NCBI GenBank assembly: GCA_963728935.1
Contig: CAVSMC010000002.1
Location: forward strand, 186,001 to 250,000
From: CAVSMC01 sp963728935
Lineage (GTDB): Bacteria > Pseudomonadota > Gammaproteobacteria > Burkholderiales > Casimicrobiaceae
DNA length: 64,000 bases
Direction: 5' to 3'
In this document: positions 33,022 to 42,215 of the stretch, piece after piece
Layout: every line of letters starts with the position of its first letter
How positions within the stretch are numbered: the stretch's first letter is position 1
The notes under the pieces: model-generated
Database searches by the model: none
Seen by the model: the letters and a program-made list of their open reading frames with translations, nothing else
Told to the model about the DNA's origin: nothing
Position numbers and translations under genes: made by a program

Positions 33022-34431
33022 ATGCTCGCCGCGTCGCTCGCATTTGCCCTGGTCGGCTGTGCTACGCCGGTTCTGAAGCAGTCGGTCGGCGTGCCGGCCC
33101 GGTTCGCCGCCGCGTCGGCCAACGACATCGAACCCGAGACGGCATGGTGGGACAGCTACCGCGACCCGGTGCTGTCGGACCTCGTTCGCCGGGCGGCTCG
33201 CGAGAACCGCGACGTCAAGATCGCCGCCGAGCGCGTACGCGCGGTGCGAGCAGGCGAGACGATCAGCCGCTCGTGGCTCTATCCGAGCGTCGGGATCAAC
33301 GCATCGGCCTCCGACTACCGGACCGGCTACGACGGATCCACGCGTCAAGCCGTTGCGACGGCCGCGAACACGAAGAACTGGCAGGGTGGCCTCGAGGTTT
33401 CCTGGGAAATCGACATCGCCGGTCGCCTGCGGGCCGGCGCCACGGCGGCCGCGGCCGACACGCTCGCCGCCGAGGACACCGCGAGAGGCGTTCGCCTGCT
33501 GGTCGTGACCGACGTCGCGACCAGCTACTTCACGCTCGTCGGCGCACTGCGCCAGCTCGACACGGTGCGCGCCATATCGGCCGCGCAGGACGAGACGCTT
33601 CGCCTCATCGTCGCTCGTCAACGCGTGGGCCTCGCCACCCCGTTCGACGTCGAACGCGCACGCACGGACGCTTCGAAGGCGCACGCGGCGATACCGCCGC
33701 TCGAGACGCTCGCAGCCGTGTCGCGTCATCGCATCGCGGTGCTGATCGGCGACCAGGCGTTCAACGCATCGGCCATCGTGCCGTCGGGCGGCGACATCGC
33801 CGTTCCGACCGCGCACGCCGGACAGCCGGCCGCGCTGCTGCAGCGCCGGCCCGATCTGCTCGCTGCGCAAGCGCAGCTCGACGCAGCCAATGCGCGGCGC
33901 CAGCAGGCGATGGCCGAATGGTTCCCGCGGCTCTTTCTCGGCGCGATGTTCGGCGGCGAGGGCTTCAACATCAACGGCATGTCGCTCGGCGCCGCGCGCT
34001 TCACCAATGTCGCCGCGATGCTCGCGATGCCGATCTTCAATGCGGGCCGCACGCAAGCGATCAACGACATCGCCGAAAGCGGCCAGAAGGAAGCCGTCCT
34101 CCGTTACGAAGACGCGATCGTGCGAGCGCTCGAGGACGTCGAGAACACGCTGGTCGCGCTCGACGACGAACGCCAGCGCGCGCAATTGCTGCAGAGCGCT
34201 TCGGCGTCGGCCGAGTCGGCGCTCGGGCATGCGCAGTCGCTGTACGACCGCGGGCAGATCGATTTGCTGCCGCTGCTCGACGCGCAGCGCGTGCGGCTGT
34301 CGGTGCGCGTCGGAGCCAACGACGCGAATACGCAGACGCTGCTCGACAGCGTCCAGCTTTACAAGGCGCTCGGCGGAGGATGGGAGGTGTTCGAGCCTGC
34401 CGCCGACGCAGCCCGATCCCCGAATTCATGA
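33022..34431 (+). CDS. RND efflux outer-membrane lipoprotein (NodT family)
   Basis: From the ATG at 33022 the protein has 469 aa with a short lipoprotein signal (LAASLAFALVGC, lipobox LVGC). The body shows the OEP/TolC fold twice: WWDSYRDPVLSDLVRRA, GLEVSWEIDIAGRLRAG, LLQRRPDLLAAQAQLDAA and PIFNAGRTQAINDI. It forms the outer-membrane channel of the efflux system encoded downstream. The start is uncertain: an ATG at 32863 is in frame and closer to the promoter element, but the peptide it would add is not signal-like. The open frame back to 32209 is spurious. Confidence 0.85.
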   Translation: MLAASLAFALVGCATPVLKQSVGVPARFAAASANDIEPETAWWDSYRDPVLSDLVRRAARENRDVKIAAERVRAVRAGETISRSWLYPSVGINASASDYRTGYDGSTRQAVATAANTKNWQGGLEVSWEIDIAGRLRAGATAAAADTLAAEDTARGVRLLVVTDVATSYFTLVGALRQLDTVRAISAAQDETLRLIVARQRVGLATPFDVERARTDASKAHAAIPPLETLAAVSRHRIAVLIGDQAFNASAIVPSGGDIAVPTAHAGQPAALLQRRPDLLAAQAQLDAANARRQQAMAEWFPRLFLGAMFGGEGFNINGMSLGAARFTNVAAMLAMPIFNAGRTQAINDIAESGQKEAVLRYEDAIVRALEDVENTLVALDDERQRAQLLQSASASAESALGHAQSLYDRGQIDLLPLLDAQRVRLSVRVGANDANTQTLLDSVQLYKALGGGWEVFEPAADAARSPNS

Positions 34432-34459
34432 ACCCATTCGACCGATACGAGGAATTGTC

Positions 34460-35572
34460 GTGAAAAGCTCGCTCGCCCTGGCGCCTATCGCCCTATCGAT
34501 CGCCGCGATCCTGTCCGGCTGCTCGCAGCCGCCGCCCCCCGAACCGGTGCGTGCGGTTCGCACCGTGGAGGTCCGCTACGACAAGACGCAGGAAACGGAT
34601 CGCTACTTCGGCGCCGTGCAGGCGCGCTACGAGGTCGACCAGGCGTTTCGCGTGGCCGGCAAGGTTGTGACCCGCAAGGTCGACGTGGGCCAGAAGGTGC
34701 GTCAAGGCGACGTCATCGCGGTGCTCGACGACACCGACTACAAGCTCGCCGTCGAGGCCGCGCAACAGCAGCTCGCGGCCGCGCAGGCGCAGGCACGGCA
34801 GGCCGACTCGGATCGCAAGCGGCTGAACGCGTTGAAAGCGGACGGCTCGGTCAGTCCTTCCGACGAGGAGAAGGCGCAGAGCAACGCGCAGACGACGCAT
34901 GCCACCGCCGAAGCCGAAGCGCGAAAGCTCGAGCTCGCGCGCAATCGCCTCGCCTACACGACGCTTCATGCATCGCAGGACGGCGTGGTCACGAGCGTCA
35001 AGTTCGAAGTCGGCCAGGTCGTGGCCGAGGGGCAGCCGATCGTCTCGATCGCGAAAGAGGGCGAGCCGGAAATCGTGGTCAACGTGCCGGAGGATCAGCT
35101 ATCGGTGTTCAAGGCGTCGCGGTACAAGGCCACGCTGACGAGCGCGCCCGACCAGCCATTCGATGTCGTGCTGCGAGAACTCTCCCCGCAAGCGGCTTCG
35201 ACGACGCGCACCTTCCGCGCGCGACTGAAGCCCGTGACCGCCCGTGCGCTCGCCCTCGGCGCGAGTGCCAGGCTCGTCGTCGAGCGCCCGCTGGGCGAGA
35301 CGCCGGCGGCCGCAATCCCTGCGTCGGCGATTACGCAGAACAAGGGCCAGCCGGCGGTCTGGGTCGTTCGTCGCGACGGCAACGATGGCGCCGGAACGGT
35401 CGACCTGGCCAACGTCGTCGTTCATGGGTATCGCAACGACGCCGTGCTCGTGTCCGGACCGCCGGCCGGTGAGCTCGTCGTGACCGCCGGCGTGCAAAAG
35501 ATGGCGCCGGGACTCCATGTCGCGCTTCCAGGTGCGCAGCCGAGCGCAGCCGTCGTCTCGCAGGCCAAGTGA
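34460..35572 (+). CDS. RND efflux periplasmic adaptor (membrane fusion) lipoprotein
   Basis: The GTG at 34460 follows GAGGAA and gives 370 aa. The signal ends in a lipobox (ALSIAAILSGC). Then come the biotinyl-lipoyl-like halves (FRVAGKVVTRKVDVGQKVRQG and TLHASQDGVVTSVKFEVGQ), separated by a coiled-coil hairpin (about residues 95-160, rich in Ala, Gln and Lys), and a beta-barrel domain (IVVNVPEDQLSVF). It bridges the NodT channel and the RND pump. Its TGA overlaps the pump's ATG. Confidence 0.9.
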   Translation: MKSSLALAPIALSIAAILSGCSQPPPPEPVRAVRTVEVRYDKTQETDRYFGAVQARYEVDQAFRVAGKVVTRKVDVGQKVRQGDVIAVLDDTDYKLAVEAAQQQLAAAQAQARQADSDRKRLNALKADGSVSPSDEEKAQSNAQTTHATAEAEARKLELARNRLAYTTLHASQDGVVTSVKFEVGQVVAEGQPIVSIAKEGEPEIVVNVPEDQLSVFKASRYKATLTSAPDQPFDVVLRELSPQAASTTRTFRARLKPVTARALALGASARLVVERPLGETPAAAIPASAITQNKGQPAVWVVRRDGNDGAGTVDLANVVVHGYRNDAVLVSGPPAGELVVTAGVQKMAPGLHVALPGAQPSAAVVSQAK

Positions 35573-38500
35573 TGAAACCATTCAACCTCACCGAATGGGC
35601 GCTGAACCACCGCGCCATCGTGCTGTTCCTGATCCTCGCGATCATGATCGGCGGCGTGCTGGGCTTCAAGAAGCTCGGCCAGCTGGAAGATCCGAACTTC
35701 TCGGTGCCATCGATGACCGTGATGGTCATATGGCCCGGCGCGACAGCGCAACAGATGCAGGACGAAGTGCTCAACCGGATGGAGAAGAAGTTCGAGCAAC
35801 TCGATCACTTCGAGAAAGTGGTGACGTACGCGCGGCAGGGCTACGCCGGCATGACGATCTCCGTCAAGGGCGGGACGTCGCACGAGGATCAACGCGAAGC
35901 GTGGTACCAGGCGCGCAAGAAGTTCAGCGACGTCAAGCTCGAGTTGCCGGACGGTGTCATCGGACCGATCTTCAACGACGAATACGGCGACGTCACCGGG
36001 CTGCTCTACGCGGTCAAGGCCGACGGCATCAGCCAGTGGGAGCTTTCCGACACCTCCGAGGACATCAAGCGGCGGCTGCTCAAGGTGCCGATGGTCAAGA
36101 AGGTCGACGTCTACGGCAAGCAGGCGAAGAAGGTCTACGTCGAGTTCTCCAACGAGCGGCTGGCCGCGCTCGGGATCACGCCGCTGATGATCGCCGAGAG
36201 CCTGCACAATCAGAACAGCCTGCTGGCAAGCGGCCAGGTCGACACCCATACCGACCGCGTGATGGTGCGCGTGACAGGCCAGTTCGCCAACCTCGACGAC
36301 ATCCGCAACGTTTCGATCAGCGCGGGTGGTCGCGTCATCAAGCTGGGCGATTTCACCACGATCACGCGTGGCTATGAGGATCCGCCCACCTATACGGTCC
36401 GCCACAACGGCCAGCAGGTGCTGATGCTCGGCATCGTGATGACCGACGACGGCAACATCGTGGAACTCGGCAAGTCGCTCGACAAAGCGGTCACGAACAT
36501 CCAGGCGGAGCTGCCTTACGGCGTCGAGCTCGAGCGCGTCGCCGATCAGCCGACGGTCGTCAGCGAATCGGTCTGGGAATTCGAGCGGTCGCTGATGGAA
36601 GCGCTCGCCATCGTGCTCGTCGTGAGCCTGCTCAGCCTCGGCTGGCGCACGGGCATCGTGGTCGGGCTCTCGGTGCCGATCGTGCTCGGCGTGGTGGCCC
36701 TGGTGATGCTCGCGATGGGCTGGAATCTCGAGCGCGTCTCGCTCGGCTCGCTGATCATCGCTCTCGGCCTGCTGGTCGACGACGGCATCATCGCGGTCGA
36801 GATGATGGTCGTGAAGATGGAGGAAGGGTGGGACCGCGTGAAAGCGGCGGCCTTCTCCTACGCGGCCACCGCGATGCCGCGCTTGACCGGAGCACTCATC
36901 ACCGCCGTGGCTTTCATGCCGGTCGGATTCTCTAAGTCGACCACCGGCGAATATGCGGGAGGCATCTTCTGGATCGTCGGCACGGCGGTTGTTTTCTCGT
37001 GGTTCGTGTCGGGTATCATCACGCCGTATCTGGCGGTGAAGATGCTGCCGGACTTCAAGAAGCACGACGCTGGCGGCGAAAACGCGTACCAGACGCCGTT
37101 CTATCAAAAGCTTCGCCGGTTGATCGACAGCGCGATCGAGCGGCGCTGGCTCGTCATTGCCGCGACGGTGGCCGCATTCGGCTTGGCGATCGTGGGAAGC
37201 CGTCTGGTGCCGCAGCAGTTCTTCCCGAACAGCGACCGGCCCGAGCTCGTGGTCGAGTTGCGGCTCAAGGAAGGCGCGTCGTTCGCGGCGACCACCGAGC
37301 AGGTCAAGAAGATGGAGGCGGTGCTCGCGAAGGACGAAGACGTCAAGTTCTACACGGCGTACACCGGCGCCGGCCAGCCCCGCTTCTATCTCGCGCTGAG
37401 CCCCGAGCTGCCGAACCCGGGCTACGCGGTGTTCATCGTCATGACCAAGGGCCTGGAGGCGCGTGAACGGGTGCGCTCGCACCTGATGGCAAGCGTCAAC
37501 GAGCAATTCCCGGGGGTGTGGGTGCGCGTCACGCGCCTCGAGCTCGGGCCGCCGGTCGGTTTCCCGGTTCAGTTCCGCGTCGTCGGCCCCGACACGCAGA
37601 AGGTTCGCGAGATCGCGCGCGAAGTCGAGGCGGTCGTGGCGTCGAGCCCGAAGCTGCGCGATGTCCAGCTCGACTGGAACGACCCGGTGCGCACGCTCAG
37701 AGTCGACCTCGACCAGGACAAGGCGCGTGCGCTTGGCCTCGCGCCGGCGGATGTGGCGTTCGTTACGCAAACGTTCATGAATGGCGCGAAGCTGTCGCAG
37801 TTGCGCGAGCACGAAGACCTGGTCGACATCGTCGCGCGCGCCGTGCCTTCGGAGCGCCTCAATCTCGAGACCCTGAAGGACATCAATCTCTACACGCGCG
37901 ACGGAACGGTCGTGCCGCTGTCGCAGGTCGCGCGCGTGCGCAACGTGCTCGAAGAGCCGGTGCTGTGGCGGCGCAACCGCGACATGGCCATCACGGTGCG
38001 CGCCGACGTCAAGGACGGCGAGCAGGGCGTATCGGCCACGCAGTCGATCGTGCCGCAGTTGCAGGACATCCAGGCGAAGCTGCCGTCGGGCTATCGCATC
38101 GACGTCGGCGGCGCCGTCGAGGAAAGCGACAAGGCGAACAAGGCGCTGGCGGCGGTCTTCCCGGTGATGCTGGTCACGATCCTGACCATCCTGATGCTGC
38201 AGCTGCAGAGCTTCTCCAAGATGTTCATGGTGCTACTCACTGCACCGCTCGGACTCATCGGGGTCGTCGCCGCGCTGCTGATCTTCCAGGCGCCGCTCGG
38301 CTTCGTCGCGATCCTGGGCATAACGGCGTTGTCCGGCATGATCATGCGAAACGCGGTGATCCTCGTCGATCAGGTGCGCGAAGAGATCGAGCTCGGCCTC
38401 GATCCGTGGAATGCGGTACTGGAAGCCGCGGTCCATCGGACGCGGCCGGTGATGCTGACCGCCGCGGCCACGGTGCTTGCGATGGTCCCGCTGGCGCGAA

Positions 38501-38661
38501 GCGTGTTCTGGGGACCGATGGCCATCGCGATCATGGGCGGGCTCACGGTTGCAACGGTGCTCACGATCTTCTTCGTGCCGGCGCTTTACGCCGCGTGGTT
38601 CCGGGTCGAGCGGGCGGGCGCCGCAACGCCGGCGCTATCGGCGGTTCCTGCAACGGCATGA
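35572..38661 (+). CDS. RND-family multidrug/solvent efflux pump (AcrB-like)
   Basis: The 1029-aa protein has the length and topology of HAE-type RND pumps: one N-terminal membrane helix (VLFLILAIMIGGVLGF), a large periplasmic loop, six helices, a second loop and five more helices. The proton-relay Asp pair is in LLVDDGIIAVEMM of helix 4, and FMPVGFSKSTTGEYAGG and GITALSGMIMRNAVIL are typical. The substrate is not predictable. It is cotranscribed with the adaptor and channel genes upstream and overlaps the MscS gene downstream in an ATGA. Confidence 0.93.
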   Translation: MKPFNLTEWALNHRAIVLFLILAIMIGGVLGFKKLGQLEDPNFSVPSMTVMVIWPGATAQQMQDEVLNRMEKKFEQLDHFEKVVTYARQGYAGMTISVKGGTSHEDQREAWYQARKKFSDVKLELPDGVIGPIFNDEYGDVTGLLYAVKADGISQWELSDTSEDIKRRLLKVPMVKKVDVYGKQAKKVYVEFSNERLAALGITPLMIAESLHNQNSLLASGQVDTHTDRVMVRVTGQFANLDDIRNVSISAGGRVIKLGDFTTITRGYEDPPTYTVRHNGQQVLMLGIVMTDDGNIVELGKSLDKAVTNIQAELPYGVELERVADQPTVVSESVWEFERSLMEALAIVLVVSLLSLGWRTGIVVGLSVPIVLGVVALVMLAMGWNLERVSLGSLIIALGLLVDDGIIAVEMMVVKMEEGWDRVKAAAFSYAATAMPRLTGALITAVAFMPVGFSKSTTGEYAGGIFWIVGTAVVFSWFVSGIITPYLAVKMLPDFKKHDAGGENAYQTPFYQKLRRLIDSAIERRWLVIAATVAAFGLAIVGSRLVPQQFFPNSDRPELVVELRLKEGASFAATTEQVKKMEAVLAKDEDVKFYTAYTGAGQPRFYLALSPELPNPGYAVFIVMTKGLEARERVRSHLMASVNEQFPGVWVRVTRLELGPPVGFPVQFRVVGPDTQKVREIAREVEAVVASSPKLRDVQLDWNDPVRTLRVDLDQDKARALGLAPADVAFVTQTFMNGAKLSQLREHEDLVDIVARAVPSERLNLETLKDINLYTRDGTVVPLSQVARVRNVLEEPVLWRRNRDMAITVRADVKDGEQGVSATQSIVPQLQDIQAKLPSGYRIDVGGAVEESDKANKALAAVFPVMLVTILTILMLQLQSFSKMFMVLLTAPLGLIGVVAALLIFQAPLGFVAILGITALSGMIMRNAVILVDQVREEIELGLDPWNAVLEAAVHRTRPVMLTAAATVLAMVPLARSVFWGPMAIAIMGGLTVATVLTIFFVPALYAAWFRVERAGAATPALSAVPATA

Positions 38662-41087
38662 CGCGTCGATCGGTCCTTGTCGCGCGCGCCGCGATGCTGG
38701 CGATCGTCCTCGCCAGCGCCGCGATCGCGACGTGTGCAGCCGAGGAGCCGACCGCGGGCGCGACGACGAGCGCCGCGAAGCCCGCCCCGCCCCCAACGCT
38801 CTACAACATCGTCCCCGCCCTCGCCCGCGTCGACGCGATGCAGCGTGACATCGAGGCGTCGTTGCGGGACACTGCCGCCTGGGCGTCGCTTACCAAGCCT
38901 CTCGACGCCCCGGCCCTCGCGCCGTCGTTCCACGCGCTCGAAAACGCCGACGATGCGGTGACGCGCGTGCGCTACATGGAGCTTCGCGCGCTCGACGTTC
39001 ACCTGCGCGAGCGGTTGCGCGAGACGGGCGAGGCGACGGCCGCGATCGCCGCTCTCGCACAGAAGTTCGTCGCCCACGTGGACCGGATCGATGGCGAGGC
39101 GGCGCTCTGGCCCGAGCGTGCGAAGCTCGCGCGCGACGCGCAGGCGCCCGCCGAGTTGCAACGTAGCGTCGACGCCGTCGCGCCGCAGCTCGCCGAATTG
39201 CGCGAGCGCGTGATCGCGCGGCGGGACCAACTGCTGGTCGCGTACGAGCGTGCCGAGCGGCTGCAGACGCGCCTGGAGGCGATCCGGGCGGACGTCGCAC
39301 AGCGCAGGGAACGGCTGTGGTCGAAGCTCCGACACTCGATTGGCGCGCCGATCTGGCGGCAGGCCAATGTGCCGTTACCCCTCGACGAGCTCAGCGCGAA
39401 CGCGAGCCTGCTGCGCTTGGATCTCGCCGAGTGGGCGGCGTTTCACGGCACCCGCATTGCCGCCTGGTTTATCGCGGTGCTCGCGCTCGCATTCGCGATG
39501 ATTCGCAGGCCGCTCGCCGTGCCGGTGCGCGACGCGCACGCACCCGTGCCGGCCGGCGTCGCGCTGTGCGCAGCGATCGTCGTCGCGATCGTGGCGAGCG
39601 CCGCGTTCGCGCCGTCGGGCGCGCCGCTCGCGTTCTATCGGCTGTCGTGGTTCACGTTCCCGCTGTTCGCCGCGGCCGTCGCGACGTACACGTTCGCGCG
39701 CGCGGTGCCCGCCACGACGTGGACGGCGACGCTCGCGCTGTTTCTCAACGAGTTCGGCGTGATCGCCGAAATGAACCCGCTCAGCAACTGGCTGTTGCTG
39801 ATGCTGCAGATCGTGCCGTTCGGGGTCGCGCTCGTGCGCGACTACCGGAGCGGCGCGCTCGCGCGGGCGTTTCCCCATGCCCCGACACTCGCGCTGCGCA
39901 GCCTCGTGCAGATCGAACTCGCGCTGCTCGCCGTCGCGCTCGCGCTCGGCATGACGGGGTACATCGGCCTCGCCGCGATTCCGGTGGGGCTCGCGGTCAT
40001 TGTGCCCGGCTTCGCGCTGTCGTTCCGCGCGCTCGCGTGGAGCGTCAACCGCGTCGTTTCCGGGCTGCTCGCGACCACGCTCGCGCAGACGCTTCGCAGT
40101 GTCCGCGAGCAGCGCGGCACGATTCTGCGAACGACGCATCGGTTGGTGAGCGTCGCTGCGTTCGCGGGCGGCGTCGCGACTTTCGCGTTGTCGTACTCGG
40201 CGCTCGACGACGTGCAGCGTGCGATCGCCAAGCTCGCCGACACGAGCGTGAGCGTGGGCGATGTCACAATCACGCTGCGTGCCGTCGCGACCGCCGCGGC
40301 GGTGATCGCCTTGACGTGGCTCGCCACGAGGCTCGTGCGCTTCCTGCTCGACCACGAGGTGCTGCCGCGCCTGCGCTTGCGTACCGGCGTCCCGATCGCG
40401 ATCTCGACGATCGCCGGCTACATGCTCGTCGTGATCGGTGCCGTGCTCGCTCTGGCAGCGCTCGGGATCGATCTCACCAAGGTCACGCTTCTCGCCGGCG
40501 CGCTCGGCATCGGCGTCGGCCTCGGCCTGCAGAACGTGGTCAACAATTTCGCGTCCGGACTCATCCTGATGTTCGAGCGGCCGATCAACGTCGGCGACCA
40601 GGTCGACGTCGGCGGCGTGGTCGGCGAGGTAAAACGCATCGGCGTGCGCTCGTCGACCATTCGCACGTTCCAAGGCGCCGAGATCATCGTGCCGAACGCC
40701 GATCTCGTGTCGAAGCAGGTCACGAACTGGACGCTGTCCGACCGTGCACGCCGCTACGACATCGACGTCGGCGTCGCGTACGGCTCCGATCCGACGCAGG
40801 TGATAAAGCTCCTCGAGCAGGCGGCGGCAAGCGTGCCCGAAGTGCAGAAACAGCCGGCACCGCGCGCCGCGTTCACCAGCTTCGGCGACAACGCACTCGA
40901 TTTCCGCGTCTACGCGTGGGTGGAGAGCGTCGACGTCGGCATTCAGGCGCAGAACGGGCTGCGTACGGCGATCCTTCAAGCGCTCGATAGTGCCGGCATC
41001 GACATTCCCTTCCCTCAGCGCGAGGTGCGCATCCGTTACTCGCCGGACATGGCCACCGCGCGGAAGCTGTCGGCCGAGGTGTCGTAA
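38658..41087 (+). CDS. MscS-family mechanosensitive ion channel, long form
   Basis: The 809-aa protein is a long MscS relative like MscK/YbiO. It has a signal peptide, a periplasmic coiled-coil domain (about residues 45-230), about ten membrane helices and a C-terminal MscS core: the pore helix GALGIGVGLGLQNVVNNFASG, then FERPINVGDQVDVGGVVGEV and the cytoplasmic vestibule. It releases solutes on hypo-osmotic shock. The start overlaps the RND stop by four bases, so it belongs to the efflux operon, an uncommon pairing. Confidence 0.9.
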   Translation: MTRRSVLVARAAMLAIVLASAAIATCAAEEPTAGATTSAAKPAPPPTLYNIVPALARVDAMQRDIEASLRDTAAWASLTKPLDAPALAPSFHALENADDAVTRVRYMELRALDVHLRERLRETGEATAAIAALAQKFVAHVDRIDGEAALWPERAKLARDAQAPAELQRSVDAVAPQLAELRERVIARRDQLLVAYERAERLQTRLEAIRADVAQRRERLWSKLRHSIGAPIWRQANVPLPLDELSANASLLRLDLAEWAAFHGTRIAAWFIAVLALAFAMIRRPLAVPVRDAHAPVPAGVALCAAIVVAIVASAAFAPSGAPLAFYRLSWFTFPLFAAAVATYTFARAVPATTWTATLALFLNEFGVIAEMNPLSNWLLLMLQIVPFGVALVRDYRSGALARAFPHAPTLALRSLVQIELALLAVALALGMTGYIGLAAIPVGLAVIVPGFALSFRALAWSVNRVVSGLLATTLAQTLRSVREQRGTILRTTHRLVSVAAFAGGVATFALSYSALDDVQRAIAKLADTSVSVGDVTITLRAVATAAAVIALTWLATRLVRFLLDHEVLPRLRLRTGVPIAISTIAGYMLVVIGAVLALAALGIDLTKVTLLAGALGIGVGLGLQNVVNNFASGLILMFERPINVGDQVDVGGVVGEVKRIGVRSSTIRTFQGAEIIVPNADLVSKQVTNWTLSDRARRYDIDVGVAYGSDPTQVIKLLEQAAASVPEVQKQPAPRAAFTSFGDNALDFRVYAWVESVDVGIQAQNGLRTAILQALDSAGIDIPFPQREVRIRYSPDMATARKLSAEVS

Positions 41088-41136
41088 GGCGAACCGGAAA
41101 CGGCATGGGTGCGCAGGGTAGCCCAGCGAGGCGTCG

Positions 41137-42057
41137 ATGAGCAGCGTCTCGGCCGCTCGTGAAGCGCCGTTGCAACCCATGCCACAGCACGGCAGCAACG
41201 TCGCACGATCAGCGCTCGTCGCGCTTGCGTGCGTCGTGGCGATGCTGTCCGTTGCCGCGCACGCGGAGGAACGGCGACTGCAACGCGGACACGTCGATGC
41301 GTTCGTTTGGACTCCGGACACCGACACCGCTGCGCGCTGGCCCGTCGTCGTGTTCTCGCACGGCATCCATCTGTGCGCGAACCAGTCGCGCTTCATCACC
41401 GAAGCGATCGCCACCGCCGGATATCTGGTGATCGCACCGAATCACGCCGATGCGAACTGCTCGTTCAACCGCGAAGCGCGCGACGAGCCGAGCCCGGCGG
41501 CGGCATCGGGCGCAGCGTCGAACGATGCGGACTATGCCGATCGCGCGCACGATATTCGCGCCGCGCTCGATGCGCTCGCCGCCGATCCGCAGCTCTTTCC
41601 TCGCGCGGATCTGTCCCGCGTGGCGCTCGCCGGTCATTCGCTCGGCGGCTATACCGTGCTTGCGATGGGAGGCGCGTTGTCGACGTGGAAGCTTCCCCGC
41701 GTAAAGGCGATCCTCGCGTTCGCGCCCTACACGCTGCCGTTTGCAACGCGCAGCGCGCTCCAGGATCTCGACGCTCCGGTGATGTACCAGGTGGGCTCGC
41801 TCGATCCCCTCTTCACGCTCCCGGTCGCCGGTCTCGGCGGCGCGTACGAGCGCTCGCCGACGCCGAAGTACTTCGTGGAAGTCGCAGGAGCCGGCCACTA
41901 CGCGTGGGTCGACGGCGCCGGGTCGCGCAAGCAAGCGATCGTCGACTACGCGATCGCGTTCCTCGACTGCTACGTCAAGGGCGAGCCGGAAAGCGGGCTC
42001 TTGCAGACGGCGCAGCCGGGCGTCATGGCGTTGCGGCGCGACGTCCGACGCGATTGA
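41137..42057 (+). CDS. Secreted alpha/beta hydrolase (chlorophyllase / PAF-acetylhydrolase-like)
   Basis: The 306-aa protein has a signal peptide (ALVALACVVAMLSVAAHA, about residues 26-43). The alpha/beta hydrolase core shows the oxyanion region VVVFSHGIHLC, the nucleophile elbow GHSLGGY, an Asp in YQVGSLDPLF and a His in GAGHYAWVD, which completes a Ser-Asp-His triad. It is probably a periplasmic esterase with an unknown substrate. It lies 49 bp after the MscS gene on the same strand and may be the last gene of that operon. Confidence 0.85.
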   Translation: MSSVSAAREAPLQPMPQHGSNVARSALVALACVVAMLSVAAHAEERRLQRGHVDAFVWTPDTDTAARWPVVVFSHGIHLCANQSRFITEAIATAGYLVIAPNHADANCSFNREARDEPSPAAASGAASNDADYADRAHDIRAALDALAADPQLFPRADLSRVALAGHSLGGYTVLAMGGALSTWKLPRVKAILAFAPYTLPFATRSALQDLDAPVMYQVGSLDPLFTLPVAGLGGAYERSPTPKYFVEVAGAGHYAWVDGAGSRKQAIVDYAIAFLDCYVKGEPESGLLQTAQPGVMALRRDVRRD

Positions 42058-42121
42058 CGCGCGCGAAGCATGGCGTTCGGTCGGCACTGCGGCGGAGCAA
42101 CGATGCGTTACACCAAATGCC

Positions 42122-42173
42122 GACGAAACGACGACGGATCGCTGACGACTCCGCGCGCCGCGGCCGGTAGCCT
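42122..42173 (+). promoter_or_regulatory. GACG-triplet promoter element upstream of the HtrA gene
   Basis: Half-sites GACG, GACG and GACG, all exact, at 11-bp steps, then TAGCCT at the usual distance. The hexamer ends 42 bp before the ATG at 42216. Confidence 0.7.
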
Positions 42174-42215
42174 ACGCATTGTCGAAGTGAACCCCGCCAA
42201 TTGCGACGCACCGAC

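Noticed and set aside
32209..34431. 740-aa protein joining the small membrane protein to NodT
   Set aside because: The joining segment includes the inverted repeat and the promoter element, and NodT has its own lipoprotein signal.
35422..37812. 796-codon open frame antisense to the RND pump
   Set aside because: It has no homology-like motifs, is rich in Arg/His/Asp as expected for antisense of GC-rich codons, and lies opposite a clearly real gene.
39375..41414. 679-codon antisense frame over the MscS gene
   Set aside because: It has Arg/Glu/His-rich low complexity and no start context; the sense strand has an intact MscS domain.
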